Shown: in pieces, positions 32,168-40,677 of the stretch
How the letters are laid out: each line of letters starts with the position of its first letter
Position numbering within the stretch: position 1 is the stretch's first letter
NCBI GenBank assembly: GCA_035252015.1
Contig: DATFDP010000119.1
Coordinates: 31,921-95,920, forward strand
Origin: JAICWP01 sp035252015
GTDB taxonomy: Bacteria > Acidobacteriota > Terriglobia > Terriglobales > Acidobacteriaceae
Direction of reading: 5' to 3'
Length of the DNA stretch: 64,000 bases
Notes under the pieces: model-generated
The model's database searches: none
The model's input: the letters and a program-made list of their open reading frames with translations, nothing else
What the model was told of the DNA's origin: nothing
Made by a program: the position numbers and the translations under genes

Positions 32168-32638
32168 ATGAATACTAGCATCCTGAATGCCACAACAGCG
32201 CCGACCCGCGTGCAAACGATCTGGAATATCGCGCCGTGGCTGAGCCGGATCGTCGTGCTCCCGCCGATCTTCGTTTTCACGCTCATCGGTGTTCGTTTCC
32301 TTACGAATCCCAGTCACGCTATACCCGGCGTAATCCTCAATGGTCCAGAAGCATTCACAGACACACGCGTGCTTGCAGCCTGGATGGCGACCCTGGTGGT
32401 CACGCTCATCGTATGCCTTCTTTCCGAAAACCGTCTATGGCTCGGACATTTGCAGCTGATTGCTTTCATGGGTATGACTCTCGCCGTCAGGGTTTTCGGT
32501 TTTATCCACGATGGGACCAGTTTGGCGGTGGGGAATCAAAGAACAATCACCATCGTTGAGACCGTCTTCCTGGCGCTGAACGCGCTGGGACTCGCCGTAC
32601 AAATTTGGTTAGCCCGGAAAGTCCAGGTGAGCGAATGA
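32168..32638 (+). CDS. four-helix membrane protein of unknown function
   Basis: 156 residues with four hydrophobic helices (about 24-44, 70-88, 94-114, 128-150). No recognised motif; overall it resembles small DUF4345-type proteins often found beside DoxX genes. CGAGGAGA precedes the ATG. Its stop overlaps the SDR start (ATGA), so the two are translationally coupled. Confidence 0.7.
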   Translation: MNTSILNATTAPTRVQTIWNIAPWLSRIVVLPPIFVFTLIGVRFLTNPSHAIPGVILNGPEAFTDTRVLAAWMATLVVTLIVCLLSENRLWLGHLQLIAFMGMTLAVRVFGFIHDGTSLAVGNQRTITIVETVFLALNALGLAVQIWLARKVQVSE

Positions 32639-33633
32639 AGACAGCCGTAATTACAGGAGCAAACGTCGGAATCGGATTCGCCACAGCAAAGTTTCTGGCT
32701 GCCACTCCCGGCTGGCACGTTGTCCTGGCGTGCCGAAACGAGTTGAAAGCCACGGCCGCGGTTCGCGACATCAGGCAAAGCCACCCTGAGGCGCATATTA
32801 GCTTTGCGCCACTCGATCTCTTTTCGCTTGCCAGCGTTCGCCGCTTGCCCGCGACCTTGGTTGCCATGCAGATCCCAGGCATCGATGCTCTCATCCTTAA
32901 TGCCGGCGGCATCAATATGGCAGCCAAGGCGCTCGAGTTCACTGAAGATGGCTTTGAGCGCATATTCCAGCTGAACTTCCTGGGTCATTTCCTATTAGTC
33001 AATCTCCTGATAGAGCAGATGACTACGGCATCACGAATCATTTTCGTCTCCAGTGATCTTCACGACCCAGCTGCGACGAAGATGGGGAAGATCATGGCTC
33101 CAAAATACGGGCCGGTCAATGATCTGGCGCGGGGCATCGGTACAGCTGTCAAGTTGAAGCCCATGGCTCGCTATGCAACAGCGAAGATGTACGCAATGAT
33201 GGCGGCCTATGAGCTTGATCGCAGACTGCAGAAGATAGGCAAGGCGATTACCGTCAATTCCTGGTCGCCCGGAGTTGTTCCCACAACGCAAGCCGGTAGA
33301 AACATGAGCCCTATCATGAAGAAAGTCATTACCAACCGTTGGTTCGTAAGCTTTATGGGCTCGCATCTCTCGTCGGTAGAAGAAGCCGCCCAGGCGCTCG
33401 GAAGTCTGGTCACAGATGCGAGCTACTCGGGCATCAGCGGAAGGTATTTCGATGGATTCCGGGAGATTCCGTCGTCCCTCGAATCGAGAAATGAAGCGAA
33501 GGCCAGAACGGTGTGGGAACAAAGTGCCAGGCTGGCCGACCTTGCAACACAAAACGAGGAACAGCAATCGGCAGAGTGGCGGCCACCATCACCTTACCTG
33601 GAAGATCGAGGGTTGCCGCTAGGCGCAGGATAG
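32635..33633 (+). CDS. short-chain dehydrogenase/reductase
   Basis: 332 residues from the ATG that overlaps the previous stop. The nucleotide-binding motif TGANVGIG lies at 7-14, NAG at about 89-91 (ALILNAGG), a Ser in VSSDLHD, and the catalytic YATAK at 180-184. Length and C-terminal extension resemble the retinol dehydrogenase/protochlorophyllide reductase-like group. It oxidises or reduces an unknown carbonyl with NAD(P). As the last gene of the probable ECF41 unit it is the likely effector enzyme. Confidence 0.88.
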   Translation: MKTAVITGANVGIGFATAKFLAATPGWHVVLACRNELKATAAVRDIRQSHPEAHISFAPLDLFSLASVRRLPATLVAMQIPGIDALILNAGGINMAAKALEFTEDGFERIFQLNFLGHFLLVNLLIEQMTTASRIIFVSSDLHDPAATKMGKIMAPKYGPVNDLARGIGTAVKLKPMARYATAKMYAMMAAYELDRRLQKIGKAITVNSWSPGVVPTTQAGRNMSPIMKKVITNRWFVSFMGSHLSSVEEAAQALGSLVTDASYSGISGRYFDGFREIPSSLESRNEAKARTVWEQSARLADLATQNEEQQSAEWRPPSPYLEDRGLPLGAG

Positions 33634-33755
33634 CCCGTTGTACTCTCAGGAGGCAGTTAGTTACAGATTCTCGTTGGAGTTCGGGTTGAACGACCGTGAT
33701 TTGCGGCAGGTTATTGGCGATCCGAAAACTTCGATTTCGGCACGATCGAGTAACG

Positions 33756-35306
33756 TCAGGGCGCTCCCACATTCAGCCCCGGCAGCGACCAGTGGCTTGT
33801 CGGCATGGGATCCAGAATGGGCTTGCCTAGGTTGGGACAGCTCAGAGCATAGATGCCGGTGTCAGCCGCGGCATAAATGATATTGCGGTCCCACTCGATC
33901 AGCACGTTATCCACTGTGCGATTCCAACTGGCCCACTTGTGCAAGTCCCCGCCTTGCGGAGGAATAAAGTAGGCCACTTCCGTGGGACGCAGCACATCGC
34001 CTACGTCATAGCAGCGCAGGCCGGCGTCGAAATACGAATAGGCGATGAAGTTGGGCGAAATCGTGCCCGGAGCCTTTAAATGCGGCGGGTTGTGCGCTCC
34101 AAAGCGCCCGCGCTTGAAGCAGAAGTCGCGATAGGGCGCTTCCGGCGGCGGAACCGGACGCGGAAACTGCGCCACCGGCGTGGGGCGCTCCTCATCCCGG
34201 ATATCAATCACCCAGATGGGCAGGAAGATCTGGTTGCAGTCAGGATTGGTGGTCTCGCCGTTGCCGAACACAAATCCTTTGTCCAGGGTGCCGCACCAGA
34301 TGGTGTGGAAGGCGATGCCGCCCGCGCCATACTGCGGCGGCGGCTCGAAGCGGCCGATTTCCTTCTGATGCTTGGGGTCGGAAAGGTCCAGGATGATCAA
34401 CCCGAACGCGCCCCACGCGCCATACCCCCGGTTGCCGCCATCCTCCAGGCGCTTCGGCACATAGACGGGCCCGTGCAGGCCTACAAACGGCGTCTGGTCC
34501 TTTTCCGGATACTTCAGCTTCGTCCACTGCCATTTCTCATATTCGGCTTCTTCGCTTTTGCGCGAGCCCGGCACCCACCACATGGAAACTTCTTTGGGGC
34601 TAGTGGGGTCGGACATGTCTACAATCATGTTGCCGTTCACCAGCGGCCGGAAATAGGAGATCTGGTGGATGAAGGAGTCATCGGGAGCAGTATCCAGGAA
34701 AGCGTAACGGCCGCCATCGTAATAGTTGCGATGGGTGCCTGAGCCGGTTGCTCCTGTGCTGAATTCGGAGAGCAGGGAAGTCTTAGCCGGGTTGGTCACA
34801 TCGTAGACTCGAATGCCCCGCAAGCCTTTGTAGTTCCTCCACTTGTCTAGCAGCTTTGGATCATCGTACTTGCCGGCAGGCGCTGTAGGGGTGGAACTGG
34901 TGATGGGCGCGGCCGCCTCGGTGATCAGAATCCATTTTTTAAGCTTCTGGTTCCACGCCACCTGCACCTGGTAACCATGCCAGCCGTGCGGGTTGTACAT
35001 GGCCGGCTTGCGCAGGTCAGATACGTCAATAAAGGCGCCCTGCTGCACCAGGTAGCGGCGGTCGCCTATTGTCATCATTTGCATTTTGCCGCCACGGTCT
35101 TCGCCCGGGAGGATGTGCGCGATGACCTCCATGTTGTGGATGTACATCCGCCGGTCCAGATAGGTGATGCTTTGGGGGGAAGGATGGGGGTGGTTATTGG
35201 CCCAGGAGACGACCGAACTCCCGACGACGGCTGCGGCAGCCCCGGCAGCGGTCTGCAGGAATTGTCGGCGGGTCGATTTGCGTATTTTGCGGGTGGATGC
35301 TGTCAT
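33756..35306 (-). CDS. Tat-exported LVIVD-repeat protein
   Basis: 516 residues from the ATG at 35306, which places STRRQFLQTAAGAAAAVVG as a twin-arginine signal; the open frame extends to 35381. The mature part shows repeated propeller-like units of the LVIVD type (QQGAFIDVSDLRKPAMYN, GIRVYDVTNPAKTSLL, NMIVDMSDPTSPKEV, LIILDLSDPKHQKEI, PIWVIDIRDEERPTPVAQF). Possible metal ligands occur (HGWHGYQ, LHGPVYVP, AFHTIWCG). Function unknown. It is convergent with the SDR gene and divergent from the dehydrogenase operon. Confidence 0.8.
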   Translation of the reverse strand: MTASTRKIRKSTRRQFLQTAAGAAAAVVGSSVVSWANNHPHPSPQSITYLDRRMYIHNMEVIAHILPGEDRGGKMQMMTIGDRRYLVQQGAFIDVSDLRKPAMYNPHGWHGYQVQVAWNQKLKKWILITEAAAPITSSTPTAPAGKYDDPKLLDKWRNYKGLRGIRVYDVTNPAKTSLLSEFSTGATGSGTHRNYYDGGRYAFLDTAPDDSFIHQISYFRPLVNGNMIVDMSDPTSPKEVSMWWVPGSRKSEEAEYEKWQWTKLKYPEKDQTPFVGLHGPVYVPKRLEDGGNRGYGAWGAFGLIILDLSDPKHQKEIGRFEPPPQYGAGGIAFHTIWCGTLDKGFVFGNGETTNPDCNQIFLPIWVIDIRDEERPTPVAQFPRPVPPPEAPYRDFCFKRGRFGAHNPPHLKAPGTISPNFIAYSYFDAGLRCYDVGDVLRPTEVAYFIPPQGGDLHKWASWNRTVDNVLIEWDRNIIYAAADTGIYALSCPNLGKPILDPMPTSHWSLPGLNVGAP

Positions 35307-35392
35307 CCCTAAGCCTTTAGGACTCAACGTTGTTGTGCTCCTTCGTGTTGCGGGCTGGGTCACCCTTATGGGTACGCCCAATAAAGCCCAAT

Positions 35393-35411
35393 TGGTAGGA
35401 CCGCTCTACCA
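35393..35411. promoter_or_regulatory. TGGTAG-N7-CTACCA inverted repeat
   Basis: Perfect six-base arms upstream of both the LVIVD gene and the aldehyde dehydrogenase operon. It shares TGGT/ACCA ends with the operator at 35529-35539, so it could be a second site for the same FadR-type regulator. Confidence 0.4.
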
Positions 35412-35528
35412 CCACAGCAAAACTTATGTCAAGCAATTTCGACCCTTTTCAAAACCGAGGAACCAATCTGGATTAACGAGTTAGGGTTGCAAAAGAAGGT
35501 TGGAGGAAGAAATGGCTTTATGGTATGG

Positions 35529-35559
35529 TGGTCGTACCAACAGGGCGCCCGCCTATAAT
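35529..35559 (+). promoter_or_regulatory. FadR-type operator over promoter of the dehydrogenase operon
   Basis: TGGTCGTACCA (35529-35539) is a perfect TGGT-N3-ACCA palindrome as bound by FadR-subfamily GntR proteins. A perfect TATAAT follows at 35554-35559, so the operator covers the -35 position. The regulator is probably the GntR/FadR protein encoded second in the operon. Confidence 0.65.
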
Positions 35560-35602
35560 CTGCGAGCGTGGTCCGTTCTTAAATTACCCAGGAGGCAGAG
35601 AC

Positions 35603-37006
35603 ATGGCGATCGCCACCATCAATCCAGCAACCGGTCAGGTTCTGAAAAAATTCGAGCCCCTCACTGAGCAGCAAATTGACAGCAAAATTGAGAAAGCAGC
35701 CGCTACTTTCTCTGAATTCCGCAAGGTTCCGTTTGCTGAACGGGCGCGCCTCATGGTGCGCGCTGGCGAAATTCTGGAACGCGAAAAGCAGGATTTTGCC
35801 CGCCTTATGACGCTGGAGATGGGTAAAACCATCGGTTCGGCCGTGGCCGAAGCCGCCAAGTGCGCCTGGGCTTGCCGCTACTACGCTGAAAACGCTGAGC
35901 GTTTCCTGGCCGACGAACTGGTGGAAACCACCGCGGCTCGCAGCTATATACGCTATCAGCCCCTGGGAACTGTTCTGGCCGTTATGCCATGGAATTTTCC
36001 CTTCTGGCAGGTGATGCGTTTCGCCGCACCCACCTTGATGGCAGGCAATGTGGCCCTGCTTAAGCATGCCTCCAACGTCCCCCAATGCGCCCTGGCGCTT
36101 GAGGACATTTTCCGGCGGGCTGGTTTCGCTGAGGGTGTATTTCAAACTCTGCTGGTGACCTCCGGCCAGGTGGAGGGCATTCTCGACGACCCTCGCGTCA
36201 TGGCCGCCTCGCTCACCGGCAGCGAAGGTGCCGGCATTCAGGTCGGAATGGCGGCCGCCAGGCGGATTAAGAAAGTGGTTCTGGAACTGGGCGGCAGCGA
36301 TCCCTTCATCGTCATGCCTAGCGCCGACCTGGATACTGCGGTCGCGACCGCTGTAAAGGCCCGGGTACAGAACAATGGCCAGTCCTGCATTGCCGCGAAG
36401 CGTTTCATTGTGGCCGAGGAAATCGCGGCCCAGTTCGAGAAGAAGTTCGTCGCCAAAATGGAAGCGCTCGTGATCGGCGACCCCATGCAGGAGAACGTGG
36501 AACTGGGCCCGCTGGCCACAGCCGACGCAGTCGTTGACCTGCAGCGCGACGTCGCCAAGTCCGTGGAAGACGGCGCGCGTCTCCTGACTGGGGGCAAGCC
36601 GCTCAGCGACCGGCCGGGGTTTTTCTACGCCCCCACGGTGCTAACCAATATTCCCAAGAACTCGCCAGCTTACCGCGAGGAACTGTTCGGTCCCGTGGCC
36701 TGCCTGTTCCGCGCCAAAGATGCGGACGAGGCCATTGCCATCGCCAACGACAGCCGCTTCGGCCTGGGCGCCAGCGTGTGGACTAACGACGAATTCGAGC
36801 GCAAGCGCTTCGCCAATGAAGTGGAAGCGGGCATGGTGTTCATCAATAAGATGGTGGCTTCCGACCCCCGTGTTCCTTTTGGCGGCGTCAAGCAATCCGG
36901 GCATGGCCGGGAGTTGGGCGTGCACGGGATTCGCGAGTTTACCAATATTAAGACAGTCTGGATCGAGGACGAGGCGCAGCAGGCGCGTATTTCCCGGGCC
37001 GTGTAA
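35603..37006 (+). CDS. NAD(P)-dependent aldehyde dehydrogenase, succinate-semialdehyde dehydrogenase-like
   Basis: 467 residues from the ATG preceded by GGAGG. Aldehyde dehydrogenase motifs: VMPWNFPFWQV near 131-141, the catalytic Glu in LELGGSDPF, and the catalytic Cys C262 in NNGQSCIAAKRF. The short N-terminus and overall sequence fit GabD1-type succinate-semialdehyde dehydrogenases, though other semialdehydes are possible. First gene of an operon with a FadR-type regulator, a hydroxyacid dehydrogenase, 2-oxoacid dehydrogenase E1 and E2, and an M24 hydrolase, pointing to catabolism of a compound that yields a semialdehyde. Confidence 0.92.
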   Translation: MAIATINPATGQVLKKFEPLTEQQIDSKIEKAAATFSEFRKVPFAERARLMVRAGEILEREKQDFARLMTLEMGKTIGSAVAEAAKCAWACRYYAENAERFLADELVETTAARSYIRYQPLGTVLAVMPWNFPFWQVMRFAAPTLMAGNVALLKHASNVPQCALALEDIFRRAGFAEGVFQTLLVTSGQVEGILDDPRVMAASLTGSEGAGIQVGMAAARRIKKVVLELGGSDPFIVMPSADLDTAVATAVKARVQNNGQSCIAAKRFIVAEEIAAQFEKKFVAKMEALVIGDPMQENVELGPLATADAVVDLQRDVAKSVEDGARLLTGGKPLSDRPGFFYAPTVLTNIPKNSPAYREELFGPVACLFRAKDADEAIAIANDSRFGLGASVWTNDEFERKRFANEVEAGMVFINKMVASDPRVPFGGVKQSGHGRELGVHGIREFTNIKTVWIEDEAQQARISRAV

Positions 37007-37049
37007 GTGGGCCGGCAGTAGCCATTTCACGGAAGCGGCGGGTGAATTT

Positions 37050-37778
37050 ATGTACAAAATAGTCCGCACATCACGGCTTTACGAACAGATCGTGCAGCAG
37101 ATTGAGGAGACCATCCTCAAGGGGGACCTTAAGCCGGGCGACCAGTTGCCGGCGGAGCGCGACTTGGCCGAGCAATTCGGGGTAAGCCGCACGGCGGTGC
37201 GGGAAGCGGTGAAGGCACTGCGGGAGAAGGGCCTGGTGGAGGCCTACACCGGCCGGGGCACATTTGTGACCAACGGCACTTCTCACGCCATCCGCCAGTC
37301 GCTCGACCTGATGGTAAGAATCGGGCCGGGCGAAGGCGCCACCAGCCTGGCGGAGGTGCGCGAGATCCTTGAACCGGAAATCGCGGCGTTGGCCGCGGTG
37401 CGTGCTGAGGAGCAACATCTGGCCACCATGCGCGAGGCCATCGCAGTGATGGACGCTTCGCTCGACGATGCCGATGGCTTTATCGAGGCCGATCTGGATT
37501 TCCACCTCTCGCTGGCGGAGGCCGCGGCCAACCCGATCATTCTTTCGTTGATTGATTCCATCGTCGGGCTGCTGCGGGAGCAGCGGCTGCGCACTTTCCA
37601 GAACCCCAATGGTCCGCAGCGCGGGCAGTATTATCACCGCCGCATCCTGGAGGCGGTGGAGATGCGAAACCCGGAACAGGCGCGCTCGGAGATGCGCGCT
37701 CACTTGCAGCAAGTGCGCGAAGACTCACGCATACCTTCCGGCGGCGCGGAAAGAATTCTTTCCCGGCCCGCTTCCTGA
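37050..37778 (+). CDS. GntR-family regulator, FadR subfamily (FCD domain)
   Basis: 242 residues from the ATG at 37050; a longer open frame from 36720 only overlaps the dehydrogenase gene. Winged helix 1-75 (LYEQIVQQIEETILKGDL, QLPAERDLAEQFGVSRTAVR, YTGRGTFV) is followed by an all-helical FCD ligand domain with acid and His residues for a metal-carboxylate site (EVREILEPEIAALAA, DLDFHLSLAEAAANP, YYHRRILEAV). Such regulators sense organic acids. It probably represses the operon by binding 35529-35539 and releases when the pathway acid is present. Confidence 0.92.
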   Translation: MYKIVRTSRLYEQIVQQIEETILKGDLKPGDQLPAERDLAEQFGVSRTAVREAVKALREKGLVEAYTGRGTFVTNGTSHAIRQSLDLMVRIGPGEGATSLAEVREILEPEIAALAAVRAEEQHLATMREAIAVMDASLDDADGFIEADLDFHLSLAEAAANPIILSLIDSIVGLLREQRLRTFQNPNGPQRGQYYHRRILEAVEMRNPEQARSEMRAHLQQVREDSRIPSGGAERILSRPAS

Positions 37779-37795
37779 CTGGGAGACACGGATAG

Positions 37796-38677
37796 ATGGC
37801 GAACCTGGGATTTGTCGGCCTGGGAGTGATGGGCGGCAACATGGTGGAGCGGTTGCTGAGCAAAGGTCACACTGTGACTGGCTACAACCGCACCCGCGCC
37901 AAGGCCGAACGGCTCATCAAGCTGGGCATGCGTTGGGCGGATTCTCCGCGCGCCGCGACCGAGTCCGCCGATCTCGTCCTATGCATGGTGACCAACTCTG
38001 CCGCCTTGCAGGCGGTAGCGGAAGGCCCAGACGGAATTCTGGCCGGCTTGAGCAAGGGCAAGGTGCTGGTGGAAATGAGCACCGTTAGCCCCGAAGTCAG
38101 CCGCGCCCTGGCCTGCAAGGTGCGCGAAAAAGGCGCCGACATGGTGGATTCGCCAGTGTCAGGCAGCGTGGTCACCCTGCAGCAGGGCAAGCTCTCGGTA
38201 ATGGTAGGCGGGCGGAAGGAAACCTTCGAGCGCATCAAGCCCGTGCTGCTGGATCTGGGGCCGAAGGTCACCCATGTGGGCGATAACGGTTTGGCTCTCT
38301 CCATGAAGATCGCCACTAATCTCAGCCTGGCGGTACAAATGATGTGTTTCTCCGAGGGTGTACTACTGGCGGAGAAGAGCGGCATTGCGCGCGAAACCGC
38401 GGTTGACGTGCTCATCCACAGCGCGGCAGCTTCGCCCATGGTGCAGTACCGCGGGCCGTTCGTGCTCAACATGCCCGACGAGGCCTGGTTCGACGTGAAC
38501 ATGATGCAGAAGGATATGCTCCTGGCGCTCGACATGGGGCGCAAGCTGGATGTGCCCTTGCCGACAACCGCAGTGGCTAATGAATTTCTTACGGCTGCCC
38601 GTGCCATGGGTTTGGCCAAGCAGGATTTTGCCTGCGTGTTCAAGGTTCTGGCGGAGATGTCAGGAGTAGAAGGATGA
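37796..38677 (+). CDS. beta-hydroxyacid dehydrogenase (3-hydroxyisobutyrate / 4-hydroxybutyrate type)
   Basis: 293 residues. N-terminal nucleotide-binding motif GFVGLGVMGGNM (5-16), substrate motif DSPVSGSVVTLQQGKLSVMV, and the catalytic Lys K171 in MKIATNLSL. The family includes 3-hydroxyisobutyrate, tartronate-semialdehyde and succinic-semialdehyde reductases. With a semialdehyde dehydrogenase in the same operon, a hydroxyacid/semialdehyde couple is likely. Seventeen bases after the regulator; its end overlaps the E1-alpha start (ATGA). Confidence 0.88.
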   Translation: MANLGFVGLGVMGGNMVERLLSKGHTVTGYNRTRAKAERLIKLGMRWADSPRAATESADLVLCMVTNSAALQAVAEGPDGILAGLSKGKVLVEMSTVSPEVSRALACKVREKGADMVDSPVSGSVVTLQQGKLSVMVGGRKETFERIKPVLLDLGPKVTHVGDNGLALSMKIATNLSLAVQMMCFSEGVLLAEKSGIARETAVDVLIHSAAASPMVQYRGPFVLNMPDEAWFDVNMMQKDMLLALDMGRKLDVPLPTTAVANEFLTAARAMGLAKQDFACVFKVLAEMSGVEG

Positions 38678-39672
38678 CCACAGTGGCCCAGCAACCCCAA
38701 GCTGCCGCCCGTATCGGCGCGGAAGCCTGGCTGCACATGTACCGGCAGATGGTAAGCATCCGCCTGTTTGAAGACCAGGTGAACGATCTTTACACCCGTG
38801 CCCTCATGCCGGGCCTGGCCCACCTTTATTTGGGCGAAGAAGCGATAGCAGTAGGGGTTTGCCAGGCATTGCGCCGGGACGACTACATCACCAGTACGCA
38901 TCGCGGCCACGGACACTGCCTCGCCAAAGGCGCCGCTCCCGACCGCATGTTCGCCGAGCTTCTGGGCAAAGAAGCGGGCTACTGCCGGGGCAAAGGCGGA
39001 TCCATGCATATTGCCGATCCGGCCACTGGCAACCTGGGCGCTAACGCCATCGTTGCGGGCAGTGTCGCCATTGCCACCGGGGCGGCGTTTTCCGCCAAAC
39101 GCCTGGGTAATGGCCGGGTTTGCGTCTGTTTCTTCGGCGAAGGCGCGCTGGGTCAAGGCTCGCTTTACGAAGTGATGAACTTGGCGCAGCTCTGGAAGCT
39201 GCCGGTTATCTACGTCTGCGAAAACAATCTCTACAACGAATACACCCACTATTCTGAAACCACAGCGGGCGAAATACTGGGCCGCGCCACCGCCTTCGGC
39301 ATTCGCGCCGAGAGCGTCGATGGGCAGCAAGTGCGCGCCGTTTACGAGAAGGCAACGGAACTTGTGGCGCGCGCGCGCCAGGGGCAAGGGCCAGCGTTCC
39401 TGCTCTGCAGCACCTATCGCTACAGCGGCCATCACGTGGGCGACATCAACCGCGAGTACTACCGTTCCAAGGAAGAGGAACAGCGCTGGAAGACACAGCG
39501 CGATCCGCTGCAGTTGCTCTCCGGGTGGCTCACCGAGCAGGGCTTGGCTGAGCCCGCCGATTTCGAACGCATTCAGTCGGAAGTGAAGAAGGAAATTGAG
39601 GCGGCAGTAAAGTTTGCTATCGCTGCTCCTTATCCCAGCCAGGAAGAAGTGGAGCAGGACGTTTATGCCTGA
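38674..39672 (+). CDS. 2-oxoacid dehydrogenase E1 component, alpha subunit
   Basis: 332 residues of the pyruvate/acetoin/branched-chain E1-alpha family. THRGHGHCLAKG and GRGGSMHIADP-like segments (here CRGKGGSMHI) precede the ThDP motif GEGALGQGSLYEVMNLAQLW ending in CENNLY. It pairs with the beta subunit to decarboxylate a 2-oxoacid or cleave acetoin and transfer the acyl group to lipoyl-E2. The stop overlaps the beta start by eight bases. The specific substrate is unclear; the length and split subunits fit acetoin dehydrogenase or pyruvate dehydrogenase. Confidence 0.92.
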   Translation: MTTVAQQPQAAARIGAEAWLHMYRQMVSIRLFEDQVNDLYTRALMPGLAHLYLGEEAIAVGVCQALRRDDYITSTHRGHGHCLAKGAAPDRMFAELLGKEAGYCRGKGGSMHIADPATGNLGANAIVAGSVAIATGAAFSAKRLGNGRVCVCFFGEGALGQGSLYEVMNLAQLWKLPVIYVCENNLYNEYTHYSETTAGEILGRATAFGIRAESVDGQQVRAVYEKATELVARARQGQGPAFLLCSTYRYSGHHVGDINREYYRSKEEEQRWKTQRDPLQLLSGWLTEQGLAEPADFERIQSEVKKEIEAAVKFAIAAPYPSQEEVEQDVYA

Positions 39673-40657
39673 AAACGGGCGCGAACTGACTTTTGCCCAG
39701 GCCGTTCGCGAGGCCCTGGCGGAAGAAATGCGCCGCGACCCCCACGTGTTCATCATCGGGGAAGACGTGGCGGAAGCGGGCACTCCGTTTAAGGTTCTTT
39801 CCGGCCTGGTCGAGGAGTTTGGCAAGGAGCGCGTGGTTGATACGCCCATCTCCGAAGCCGGTTTTACCGGCCTGGGCGTGGGCGCGGCCATGACCGGCAT
39901 GCGCCCCGTGGTGGACATCATGTTCGGGGACTTCATCACCCTGACCATGGACCAGATGGTGAACCAGGCCGCCAAAGTCCACTACATGTCCGGCGGCGCC
40001 TGGAAGGTGCCCATGGTGATGCGCACCACGCTGGGAGCAACGCGGCGCTCGGCGGCGCAGCACTCGCAGTCGCTGCACGCCTGGTTCAGCCATGTGCCTG
40101 GGCTGAAGGTGGCGCTGCCCTCCACTCCTTACGACGCCAAGGGCCTGCTGAAATCCGCCATTCGCGATGAAAATCCCGTGGTCTTCTTCGAAGACAAAAT
40201 GATGTACAAGCTGAAAGGGCCGGTGCCGGAGGAGGACTACACTATTCCTTTCGGGGTGGCCGATATAAAGCACGAAGGCGAGGACATCACCCTGGTAGCC
40301 ACCAGCAGCATGGTGCAGGTGGCGCTGGGCGCGGCCGCCATGCTGGAAGAGAGCGGCATCAGCGCCGAAGTGATTGACCCGCGCACCACCTGGCCGCTGG
40401 ATGAGAAAACGCTGGTTGAATCGGCTAGAAAGACTTCGCGCGTGATCGTGCTCGATGAGGGCTACGGGCGCTATGGCGTGACCGCGGAAATCGCCTCGGT
40501 CATCGCCGAAGGCGCGTTTTACGATCTGGATGCGCCGGTGCGCCGAATGGGCGCGATGCACGTTCCTATTCCGTTTTCACCGCCGCTGGAAGACACCACC
40601 GTGCCTACGGAGCGCTCGGTGTTCGAGGCGGCGCGCAAACTCTGCGGAAAATCCTGA
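39665..40657 (+). CDS. 2-oxoacid dehydrogenase E1 component, beta subunit
   Basis: 330 residues from the ATG at 39665 inside the end of E1-alpha; the frame extends upstream to 39614 without a start signal. Family features: LTFAQAVREALAEEM, FIIGEDVAEAGTPF, TPISEAGFTGLGVGAAMTG and the C-terminal transketolase domain VIDPRTTWPLDEKTLVESA. The His-containing AAQHSQSLHAWFSHVPG is the usual active-site segment. Forms the alpha2beta2 E1 with the preceding gene. Confidence 0.93.
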   Translation: MPENGRELTFAQAVREALAEEMRRDPHVFIIGEDVAEAGTPFKVLSGLVEEFGKERVVDTPISEAGFTGLGVGAAMTGMRPVVDIMFGDFITLTMDQMVNQAAKVHYMSGGAWKVPMVMRTTLGATRRSAAQHSQSLHAWFSHVPGLKVALPSTPYDAKGLLKSAIRDENPVVFFEDKMMYKLKGPVPEEDYTIPFGVADIKHEGEDITLVATSSMVQVALGAAAMLEESGISAEVIDPRTTWPLDEKTLVESARKTSRVIVLDEGYGRYGVTAEIASVIAEGAFYDLDAPVRRMGAMHVPIPFSPPLEDTTVPTERSVFEAARKLCGKS

Positions 40658-40677
40658 AGCTGTCCCCAGGAGGCGTT

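Noticed and set aside
36720..37049. N-terminal extension of the FadR-type regulator
   Set aside because: The extra 110 codons are the aldehyde dehydrogenase gene in another frame; the winged helix starts right at the ATG at 37050.
37882..39975. 697-codon open frame on the minus strand across the dehydrogenase operon
   Set aside because: It lies opposite well-conserved hydroxyacid dehydrogenase, E1-alpha and E1-beta genes; its translation is Ser/Arg/Ala-rich without motifs, as expected of an antisense shadow in GC-rich coding DNA.
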